Assembly (NCBI GenBank): GCA_038134525.1
Contig: JAYPVI010000004.1
Coordinates: 1 to 64,000, forward strand
Origin: GCA-002727735 sp038134525
GTDB lineage: Bacteria > Bacteroidota > Bacteroidia > Flavobacteriales_D > Parvicellaceae
Length of the DNA: 64,000 bases
Reading direction: 5' to 3'
Shown here: positions 1 through 6,116 of the stretch, piece after piece
How the letters are laid out: every line of letters starts with the position of its first letter
How positions within the stretch are numbered: the stretch's first letter is position 1
Position numbers and translations under genes: made by a program
The notes under the pieces: model-generated
Seen by the model: only the letters and a program-made list of their open reading frames with translations
Told to the model about the DNA's origin: nothing
Database searches by the model: none

Positions 1-118
1 GAGAATTACTAAGTGGAGCCGGAGGGTTTATTTCATGATCCACAAGTGGATTCGAGCCCTGCCTGTAACCTGTTTATTTCCAGATAGTTACAAATTAAAA
101 AATCCGGAGGTCAAACAT
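1..118. repeat. 118-bp structured direct repeat, copy 1 (tmRNA-3'-end-like)
   Basis: This copy matches 1156-1273 at about 110 of 118 positions by eye, with no gaps. It may extend left of the window. On the + strand it can fold into an outer pairing CCGGA (19-23) with TCCGG (103-107); an arm GGGTT (24-28) with AGCCC (55-59); an inner hairpin ATCCA/TGGAT (38-42, 47-51); and a long hairpin TGTAAC (64-69) with GTTACA (87-92). Read on the minus strand, its outer end is the tmRNA 3' acceptor sequence. Weak similarity to copy 2 continues past 118 to about 170. The remaining 119-232 is AT-rich, with no other feature seen, and leads to the lipoprotein gene at 233. Confidence 0.85.
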
Positions 119-232
119 TATAAGTCGCTAAATGTGCTCATATAACCCTACTTATCTTTTGCATATATTTATTAAGAATAAATAATAAATACATTTAACA
201 AAATAAAATAGAATTATAAACGTTGGTAAAAT

Positions 233-1093
233 ATGGGTAAAAGATTCTTTTTAACCTTATTTATTCTTGGATTTTTAGGTGTTACCATCTCACTTAAATC
301 TTGTAAAAAAAAGAAAAGTGAATTAGAGAGAACCGCACTTGAATATGCCTATGAATGTGAGTCTGTTTTAGGATCTCTACCTGAATTTAAATACAGTGAT
401 GCATTAGAAATTCCTATGACCAAAAATGGAATTCCATTAACTCATGCAAGCGATAATTCCAGTGATTGTGACCATCCTTTCGCCTTTAATGCTCCTTGTG
501 ACCCAGGAAATAGAATGGGACGTTATAGAGGATTAAATCCTGATGGATCTGAAAATAATGATGTAGTGTTTATTACATTTTTCAGAGGAAGTGGATTAGG
601 TGTTATTGGTCATAAGTTTTCAACTGGTGAAACTTGTTTTTTTGAGATTGATGATTTTGACCCAATTAATACAGCTGTACCAAGGCCGGGTGACGCCAAT
701 TACAATGTCTTATGGGGAAGACCAAGTCAATTAGCAGGTGAATTCAATTGTGTAAATTGCCATATGGCAAGTCCATTCTTGCATACACCAGCAGTAGATC
801 AATTAAAAAACCCTATGGATACATCAGAATTACTTCTTCCCTTTACAGGCCTTTCCAATTACTCAATAGTTGGTCAAGAATGGCAACAACCACATACCAC
901 TAATATTCAAAATTCTTGTACTTCATGCCACCGTCCACAATGTACAGATCATTTCCAAAACTATCCATTGGATGAATTAGTAATGCCATCACCTTTTCAA
1001 AATGCAACTGATTATGATCATAGTAATATCTCTAATTCAGATAGGGAAGCAATAAGAAATTGGTGTAACACATTAGACCTTACTAGCTTCTGA
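233..1093 (+). CDS. Diheme c-type cytochrome-like lipoprotein
   Basis: The product has 286 residues. The N-terminus is a lipoprotein signal with the lipidated cysteine at about residue 24 (SLKSC), followed by lysines, so an envelope location is likely. Two CxxCH heme-c motifs are visible, CVNCH and CTSCH, with a further Cys-rich stretch (HRPQC) after the second. This is the basis for calling it a diheme c-type protein; the rest of the sequence matches no enzyme I recognise. It lies between two copies of the 118-bp repeat and is transcribed away from copy 1. The start is the first ATG before the signal sequence. No partner oxidoreductase lies nearby, so its redox partner and role are unknown. 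It could be a cytochrome domain of a larger lost system. Confidence 0.75.
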   Translation: MGKRFFLTLFILGFLGVTISLKSCKKKKSELERTALEYAYECESVLGSLPEFKYSDALEIPMTKNGIPLTHASDNSSDCDHPFAFNAPCDPGNRMGRYRGLNPDGSENNDVVFITFFRGSGLGVIGHKFSTGETCFFEIDDFDPINTAVPRPGDANYNVLWGRPSQLAGEFNCVNCHMASPFLHTPAVDQLKNPMDTSELLLPFTGLSNYSIVGQEWQQPHTTNIQNSCTSCHRPQCTDHFQNYPLDELVMPSPFQNATDYDHSNISNSDREAIRNWCNTLDLTSF

Positions 1094-1155
1094 AAATTTG
1101 CCTTACTGTAAGTTTAAAAGCTACTTTATCTGTAAATTATAGTCGTTTTCTTCGA

Positions 1156-1273
1156 GAGAATTAATAAGTGGAGCCGGAGGGTTTATTCCATGATCCACAA
1201 GTGGATTCGAACCCTACTTGTAACCTGTTTATTTCCAGATAGTTACAAAAGTAAAAATCCGGAGGTCAAACAT
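1156..1273. repeat. 118-bp structured direct repeat, copy 2 (tmRNA-3'-end-like)
   Basis: This is the second copy of the repeat at 1-118. The inner hairpin and the long-hairpin core are identical between copies. The changes include one in the AGGGTT/AACCCT arm that turns a T-G wobble (copy 1) into a T-A pair (copy 2), so pairing is kept. The long hairpin here extends to TTGTAAC/GTTACAA. On the minus strand it contains AGGGTTCGAA and AACCCTCCGGCTCCACT, which are adjacent in tmRNA but here are split by about 22 nt. It sits 71 nt upstream of the lipoprotein gene at 1345. The rest of 1094-1344 shows only the promoter-like box at 1333. Confidence 0.85.
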
Positions 1274-1332
1274 AGGTCAAACATTTAATAACATAAAATG
1301 CGCCTATATACATCTATTTGCATATTGATTTA

Positions 1333-1340
1333 TAAATTTG
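1333..1340 (+). promoter_or_regulatory. -7 box TAAATTTG for gene at 1345
   Basis: This is an exact match to the Bacteroidota -7 element TAnnTTTG. It ends only 4 nt before the ATG at 1345, so the transcript would be leaderless or nearly so. I see no good -33 TTTG at the usual spacing, which lowers confidence. Confidence 0.5.
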
Positions 1341-1344
1341 ATTA

Positions 1345-1857
1345 ATGATAGAAAAATCAAACCCTATAATCTTATTTTGCTTACTATTTACTTTAGTTAA
1401 TTGTAATTTGGAAGTGCAAAAATCCTCAAATGAAGTTTCTTCTTTGATTGTACAAACGAATAATTCACAAAAAGACTCTATTTATTCTCATGAATCTGTT
1501 ATGGCAACCGCTATAATAATTCCCAATAATGAAGTTTTAAAATTATCAAGTGAAATTAATATTCAATTAAAATCCATAATTAACCAGGCGTTGAAAGAAG
1601 GATTACTAAAATCAAATGATTTTGTTTGTTTCCAAATTAAAAAAACTCATGGAAAATCAATTTTAGATAAATATAAAAACGAGGAAGAATTATATATGGT
1701 CATACTTGATGATGGATTTATTTCAAATTATATTTCATTAAGATCAACTTATCAAGGTGCGGAAATAAAATTACCCTTTTTAAGCTGTTATTATTTCATT
1801 TTTACAAAAAAAGAAAATGGTGATTTTGAATTTCGAGAAAATGGTGCTGCTGGTTAG
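1345..1857 (+). CDS. Hypothetical lipoprotein
   Basis: The product has 170 residues and belongs to no family I recognise. The N-terminus has a hydrophobic stretch ending in LVNC at about residue 20, a plausible lipobox, so it is probably a lipoprotein of the periplasm or outer membrane. The mature part is mixed alpha/beta in composition, with no obvious catalytic motif. It begins 71 nt after repeat copy 2, with a TAAATTTG box 4 nt before the ATG. The next gene follows after 24 nt in the same direction and also encodes a lipoprotein, so the two are probably co-transcribed. They look like accessory cargo between the repeat and the tmRNA 3' end. Confidence 0.6.
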   Translation: MIEKSNPIILFCLLFTLVNCNLEVQKSSNEVSSLIVQTNNSQKDSIYSHESVMATAIIIPNNEVLKLSSEINIQLKSIINQALKEGLLKSNDFVCFQIKKTHGKSILDKYKNEEELYMVILDDGFISNYISLRSTYQGAEIKLPFLSCYYFIFTKKENGDFEFRENGAAG

Positions 1858-1881
1858 TTTTTTTATATTTATTGCTTACTT

Positions 1882-2724
1882 ATGAAAAGAATATTCATAC
1901 TTATTCAAATTTCAATTCTTTTTTCTTGTCAGAATAATGAACAACTCAATGAAAAATCAGTTATTGAATCGATTAATCTTAAAGCTATAGACAGTACCAA
2001 TGCAAACTTTGAAGATTCCATTCTAAAGGAAAAAGATTCCACAAGTAATTTGGAAGAAGAAGAACCTAATTTAAATAATAAGACCCCTATTTATCCTGTC
2101 AATGTTCTTGAGGCATTAGAAATGAAAGACAATGCCTTTGGTGTTGATTATCTACCAGGTGAATTAAAACCTTGGGATTCAATTGTAGATGTAAAATATG
2201 GATATTATGAACTATTTAAAAAACCTGAAGAAAATTTTGAGAAGTATATAGTAAAACAAGCCAAAGTTTTTAAAAATACAGATAGTTCAACAACTCTTTT
2301 CCTTAATTGTTGTGAATGTGATATGCAGACGTGTTTTCATAAAATATCTTTTTACGAAATATCAAAAGATAGTATTCATCCTATACTAAAGGAAAAAATG
2401 CTACCAAAATTAAAGATTAAAGACTTTATAAAAGATACAAATTCAGTTATTAATATAATTGAAAAATATTATGCTCAATTTCATGAAATACTATACTACA
2501 ACTCTGTTGATGAAATTATTGGCGATTTATTTCAAAAAACATATTTTTTATCTGAAAAGGGTGAAAGCCTAATTGCTACCCCTGAGTATAATGATTATCC
2601 AAGAATGGAGTTAGGAACATATGGAGTTCAATTGAAGGATGAAGAATGGTCAACTATATTTTCAAATCTAAATGATATTGAATTAGAATATGATCCCTTG
2701 AATAAAAAATTTATTCGAAAATAA
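1882..2724 (+). CDS. Hypothetical lipoprotein
   Basis: The product has 280 residues and matches no family I recognise. A short signal sequence ends in LFSC at about residue 16, a good lipobox. An acidic Asn/Glu-rich linker follows (about residues 17-65), then a folded domain with a CCECDMQTC cysteine cluster near residues 141-149 that could bind metal or form disulfides. It follows the 1345 gene by 24 nt and is probably in the same transcript. Its stop lies 13 nt from the tmRNA 3' end, which is transcribed toward it, so it marks the end of the accessory segment. The function is unknown. Confidence 0.6.
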   Translation: MKRIFILIQISILFSCQNNEQLNEKSVIESINLKAIDSTNANFEDSILKEKDSTSNLEEEEPNLNNKTPIYPVNVLEALEMKDNAFGVDYLPGELKPWDSIVDVKYGYYELFKKPEENFEKYIVKQAKVFKNTDSSTTLFLNCCECDMQTCFHKISFYEISKDSIHPILKEKMLPKLKIKDFIKDTNSVINIIEKYYAQFHEILYYNSVDEIIGDLFQKTYFLSEKGESLIATPEYNDYPRMELGTYGVQLKDEEWSTIFSNLNDIELEYDPLNKKFIRK

Positions 2725-2735
2725 TCAAGGAATAT

Positions 2736-2753
2736 AGTGGAGCCGGAGGGTTT
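2736..2753. other. 18-bp core shared with the repeats (candidate attachment site)
   Basis: AGTGGAGCCGGAGGGTTT occurs exactly at 12-29, 1167-1184 and here, where it is the tmRNA 3' acceptor/T-arm end plus two flanking bases. The 3' ends of tmRNA and tRNA genes are classic targets of tyrosine-recombinase integrative elements, which rebuild the gene and leave core copies beyond the insert. No integrase gene lies in the window, so this is inference from sequence and position. Confidence 0.5.
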
Positions 2754-3133
2754 CGAACCCTCGTCCAAACAAGGAACAATTAAACTTTCTACATGCTTAG
2801 TTTGTGATTAATTGTAGAGATAAATCTGAGCACAAACACCCCAATTTATCCTTAGTCTTTTAGATTTTCGTCAGTGCATCAAGACGCTACACCACTTAGT
2901 TCAGGCCAACGATACCCAATTACTATAACCGCTGAACGGGTAGTTACAGCTGGGCAGCTTGTCAGGCAGATCTTATCTGCGAGATTAGGCCTAATTACGT
3001 CTGTAATTAAGCTGCAAGCGCGTAGTTGTTATTGCCGTTTATAGGCTCGTGAATTGTGTTTAACGAGACCATTCACAACGCTCGACATGCTTACTTAACC
3101 ATTTCTCTTGCTGTCAAATCCAAAATCGGCCCC
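2738..3133 (-). ncRNA. ssrA: tmRNA (transfer-messenger RNA)
   Basis: This is the trans-translation RNA that rescues stalled ribosomes and tags the unfinished protein for proteolysis. The 5' end (at 3133) reads GGGGCCGATTTTGGATTTGA and the 3' end reads GGTTCGAAACCCTCCGGCTCC then A. The 7-bp acceptor stem GGGGCCG/CGGCTCC pairs with one G-U, as in other tmRNAs. The terminal CCA is not encoded. The tag frame runs from 3036 down to 3007 and reads GNNNYALAA then TAA, followed by the expected hairpin TAATTAC/GTAATTA. At 396 nt it is one-piece and of normal Bacteroidota size. Its mate SmpB is not in the window. Confidence 0.97.
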
Positions 3134-3149
3134 AGTAAATTAAGTGCCA

Positions 3150-3180
3150 CAAAATTAGCTAATTTATCAATGGGAACAAA
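3150..3180 (-). promoter_or_regulatory. tmRNA promoter
   Basis: On the minus strand TTTG (3180-3177), a 19-nt spacer and TAATTTTG (3157-3150) match the Bacteroidota consensus well. The box ends 16 nt before the mature 5' end, leaving a short leader for RNase P to remove. It is the cleanest promoter in the window. Confidence 0.8.
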
Positions 3181-3183
3181 TGT

Positions 3184-3191
3184 TATATTTG
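3184..3191 (+). promoter_or_regulatory. -7 box TATATTTG for gene at 3208
   Basis: This is an exact TAnnTTTG match ending 16 nt before the ATG. A TTTA at 3162-3165 lies at a suitable -33 distance. It is arranged back to back with the tmRNA promoter in a 74-nt gap, so the two promoters share most of their upstream DNA. Confidence 0.65.
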
Positions 3192-3207
3192 TCGCAAAAT
3201 TCGTAGC

Positions 3208-4416
3208 ATGAAAATTGGGATCATAAATGAAGGAAAAACTCCACCAGATAAAAGAGTACCCCTATCTCCTACTCAATGTCAGCAAATCATGCAGAATTAT
3301 CCACAAATAGATTTAGTGGTTCAGAAAAGTAGCATCAGAAAATTTAAAGACGAAGATTATGCCACTCTAGGTGTTAAATTGGTAGATGATGTAGCTGATT
3401 GTGATGTGTTATTAGGAGTAAAAGAAGTACCCATTGAAGATTTAATACCAAACAAAAAATACTTCTTCTTTTCCCATACATTTAAAAAGCAACCTTACAA
3501 CAGAAAATTATTACAAGCCATCATTGAAAAAAACATTCAACTCATAGACTGGGAAACGATAACTAATGATAAAGGTCAAAGACTAATTGCATTTGGCCGT
3601 TTTGCAGGCATTGTAGGTTGTTTTAATGGATTATTGGGTTACGGACTAAAAACAAAGCGATATGAGCTTAAAAGCGCTCATTTGTGTGAAGATAGAAAGG
3701 AAATGGAAGGTGAATTAGCTAAATTAAACTTACCCACCAACTTTAAGTTAGTTATAACAGGTGCCGGAAGAGTAGCTGGAGGAGCAATAGAAATATTGGA
3801 AAAAACCAATATTATACGAGTTTCACCAGAGGATTTTCTACATAAGAATTATAATGAGCCAATATATACCCAACTGGATGTAGAGGATTATATCAAAAGA
3901 GAAGATGGTGCATCTTTTGATAAATCTAAATTCTTCAACGATCCTATTGGTCATTCATCCAATTTTATGCGTTATGCAGCCGTAGCTGATGTCTATGTAG
4001 CCTGTCATTACTGGGATAATCGTTCTCCATTTATTTTTTCAAGAGAGGATGTTAAAAATCTAGACTGGAATATTTCTTTAGTAGCAGACGTAAGCTGCGA
4101 TATCGATGGCCCTGTAGCCACCACTCTTCGTCCATCTACCATAGCTAACCCTTTTTATGGATATGATCCTCTAAGCGAAAAAGAAGTAGATTTTGACAAA
4201 GAAGATAGCATTGGTGTAATGGCGGTGGACAACCTACCGTGTGAACTACCCAAGGATGCTTCGGTATCTTTTGGTGAAATGTTTATGGATCACGTGTTGG
4301 AACCACTACTAGGAAATGACCCTGAGAACATTATTTATAGAGCATCTGAAACTAAAGATGGAAAGCTTACCCCTCACTTTGCTTACTTACAAGATTACCT
4401 AGAGGGAAACGATTAA
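3208..4416 (+). CDS. Alanine dehydrogenase / saccharopine dehydrogenase (Lys1)-like NAD(P) enzyme
   Basis: The product has 402 residues. The N-terminus (KIGIINEGKTPPDKRVPLSP) and the substrate-side segment through about residue 170 follow the alanine dehydrogenase/pyridine-nucleotide transhydrogenase fold. A Rossmann motif TGAGRVAGGA (about residues 183-192) binds the dinucleotide. The later VADVSCDIDG segment is typical of Lys1-like saccharopine dehydrogenases (lysine-forming). The protein is cytosolic. In Bacteroidota such proteins are often annotated as alanine dehydrogenase, but the substrate cannot be decided from sequence. It has its own promoter, divergent from tmRNA, and its TAA shares the tetranucleotide TTAA with the stop of rpe on the other strand. 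Confidence 0.8.
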   Translation: MKIGIINEGKTPPDKRVPLSPTQCQQIMQNYPQIDLVVQKSSIRKFKDEDYATLGVKLVDDVADCDVLLGVKEVPIEDLIPNKKYFFFSHTFKKQPYNRKLLQAIIEKNIQLIDWETITNDKGQRLIAFGRFAGIVGCFNGLLGYGLKTKRYELKSAHLCEDRKEMEGELAKLNLPTNFKLVITGAGRVAGGAIEILEKTNIIRVSPEDFLHKNYNEPIYTQLDVEDYIKREDGASFDKSKFFNDPIGHSSNFMRYAAVADVYVACHYWDNRSPFIFSREDVKNLDWNISLVADVSCDIDGPVATTLRPSTIANPFYGYDPLSEKEVDFDKEDSIGVMAVDNLPCELPKDASVSFGEMFMDHVLEPLLGNDPENIIYRASETKDGKLTPHFAYLQDYLEGND

Positions 4417-5063
4417 ATATGTTTTAAATCTGCTATAGTCTTAATTGGATTTTCGGCTTTAAATACAAAACTACCAGCCACCAATACATCTGCACCTGCA
4501 TCAACCAATTGCTTGGCGTTGACTGATGTAACTCCACCATCTATTTCAATCTTGGTTTCTAAACCAGCTTTAGCTATCATGGACTTAAGTTTTTCTACTT
4601 TTCTGTAAGTACCTTCAATAAAGGCTTGACCTCCAAATCCAGGATTAACGGACATTAGGCACACTAAATCAATTTCTTCTAAGGTGGGCTCTAACTGCTC
4701 CACGTTCGTATGAGGGTTCAATGCCACACCAGCTTTCATGCCTTCCTGCTTAATAGCTTGCAACGTTCTGTGCAGGTGTGTAGACGCTTCAATATGAACA
4801 GTTAAGATATTGGCACCCACATTTTTAAAGTGTTTTATATAACGTTCTGGTTGAACTATCATTAAATGCACATCTAATGGCTTTAAGGTATGCTTATTAA
4901 TGAACTCGATGACTGGAATTCCAAAGGAAATATTGGGAACAAAAACCCCATCCATTACATCTAAGTGGTACCAATCTGCCTCACTATTATTAAGCATTTC
5001 ACACTCTTTTTGGAGGTTAGCAAAATCAGAAGCTAGTAAGGATGGCGCAATAAGATGACTCAT
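4413..5063 (-). CDS. rpe: Ribulose-phosphate 3-epimerase
   Basis: The enzyme interconverts ribulose 5-phosphate and xylulose 5-phosphate in the pentose phosphate pathway. At 216 residues it has normal family length. The expected motifs of the TIM barrel are present: IAPSLLASDF at the N-terminus, LDVMDGVFVPN (metal-binding His/Asp region, about residues 34-44), HLMI, VNPGFGGQ (phosphate loop, about 139-146) and EIDGGV (about 173-178). The gene lies 55 nt downstream of rpoD on the same strand, so co-transcription is possible. It converges on the 3208 gene with a 4-nt shared stop. Confidence 0.97.
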   Translation of the reverse strand: MSHLIAPSLLASDFANLQKECEMLNNSEADWYHLDVMDGVFVPNISFGIPVIEFINKHTLKPLDVHLMIVQPERYIKHFKNVGANILTVHIEASTHLHRTLQAIKQEGMKAGVALNPHTNVEQLEPTLEEIDLVCLMSVNPGFGGQAFIEGTYRKVEKLKSMIAKAGLETKIEIDGGVTSVNAKQLVDAGADVLVAGSFVFKAENPIKTIADLKHI

Positions 5064-5118
5064 GATGAAGAATTAAATTATCGACAAAGAAAACAAAAGA
5101 ATAATAGCAATGGAAATA

Positions 5119-5985
5119 TTAACCTAGGTAAGATTTTAACAACTTACTACGAGAGGTGTGTTTAAGCCTACGGATTGACTTTTCTTTAATCTGTCGGACT
5201 CGCTCTCTTGTTAAATCAAACTTTTCCCCTATTTCTTCTAATGTCATAGGATGTTTACCACTCAATCCGAAATATAAACGGATAACATCCGCTTCTCTAG
5301 GTGTCAGGGTGGATAAAGATCGTTCAATTTCTCTCCTCAAAGACTCATTCATGAGGATTACATCAGGCTTTGGCGATTCATCAGATGACATCACCTCATA
5401 CATATTATTACTATCTTCAGAGTCCGATAATGGCGCATCCATGGATAAGTGCCTACCGCTGTTTTTCATGGATTGCTTTACCTCTTCAATGGTGATATCC
5501 AACGATTCAGCAATTTCTTCAGCTGTTGGAGAACGTCCAAATTTTTGTTCTAATGCAGAAAACTCCTTATTGATTTTATTAATTGAACCAATTTTGTTCA
5601 ATGGTAAACGAACAATTCTAGATTGTTCCGCTAAGGCTTGCAAAATAGATTGTCTAATCCACCAAACTGCATATGAAATAAACTTAAAACCTCTAGTCTC
5701 GTCAAAACGTTGAGCAGCTTTTATTAACCCTAAATTCCCTTCATTAATCAAATCGGGCAAGGTCAATCCTTGATTCTGGTATTGCTTTGAAACCGAAACT
5801 ACAAATCGAAGGTTGGCTTTTACTAAACGTTCAAGAGCAATATGATCTCCTTCTTTGATTCGCTTAGCCAACTCCACCTCTTCTTCTGCCGTAATTAAAT
5901 CAACACGACCTATTTCTTGAAGATACTTATCAAGGGAAGCGGTCTCCCTATTGGTGACCTGTTTGGTAATTTTTAGTTGTCTCAT
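5119..5985 (-). CDS. rpoD: Primary RNA polymerase sigma factor (Bacteroidota RpoD/SigA)
   Basis: This is the housekeeping sigma factor that directs RNA polymerase to TTTG/TAnnTTTG promoters. It has 288 residues, the usual length in Bacteroidota, and no region 1.1. Visible parts are region 1.2 (DKYLQEIGRVDLITAEEEVELA), region 2 with NEGNLGLIKAAQRFDETRGFKF and YAVWWIRQSI, region 3 (about 130-200), and region 4 with LTLEEIGEKF-type and LTRERVRQIKEKSIRRLK helix-turn-helix segments. The upstream gap to the pnp terminator has no exact TAnnTTTG box that I can find, so its own promoter is not assigned. Confidence 0.95.
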   Translation of the reverse strand: MRQLKITKQVTNRETASLDKYLQEIGRVDLITAEEEVELAKRIKEGDHIALERLVKANLRFVVSVSKQYQNQGLTLPDLINEGNLGLIKAAQRFDETRGFKFISYAVWWIRQSILQALAEQSRIVRLPLNKIGSINKINKEFSALEQKFGRSPTAEEIAESLDITIEEVKQSMKNSGRHLSMDAPLSDSEDSNNMYEVMSSDESPKPDVILMNESLRREIERSLSTLTPREADVIRLYFGLSGKHPMTLEEIGEKFDLTRERVRQIKEKSIRRLKHTSRSKLLKSYLG

Positions 5986-6063
5986 CTGCTTATGTTAACC
6001 ATTGAAAATGGAAAATACTATAACGACCCAAAATGAATTTAGGTTACAATCCTTTTAAAAATA

Positions 6064-6094
6064 AACAAAAAAAGCCACAAAAAATGTGGCTTTT
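6064..6094 (-). terminator. Intrinsic terminator after pnp
   Basis: On the minus strand AAAAGCCACA (6094-6085) pairs with TGTGGCTTTT (6079-6070), a 10-bp stem with a 5-nt loop, followed by a run of T. It lies 22 nt past the pnp stop and should end the rpsO-pnp transcript before rpoD. Confidence 0.85.
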
Positions 6095-6116
6095 AAAAAT
6101 TATTTGAATTGAATTA

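Noticed and set aside
1..118. tRNA gene in the repeats
   Set aside because: GGTTCGAATCC is present on the minus strand, but no matching D-arm, anticodon arm or acceptor pairing could be found.
5156..5713. Open frame of 185 codons opposite rpoD
   Set aside because: It is fully antisense to a well-conserved gene, with no family signature, and looks like a shadow.
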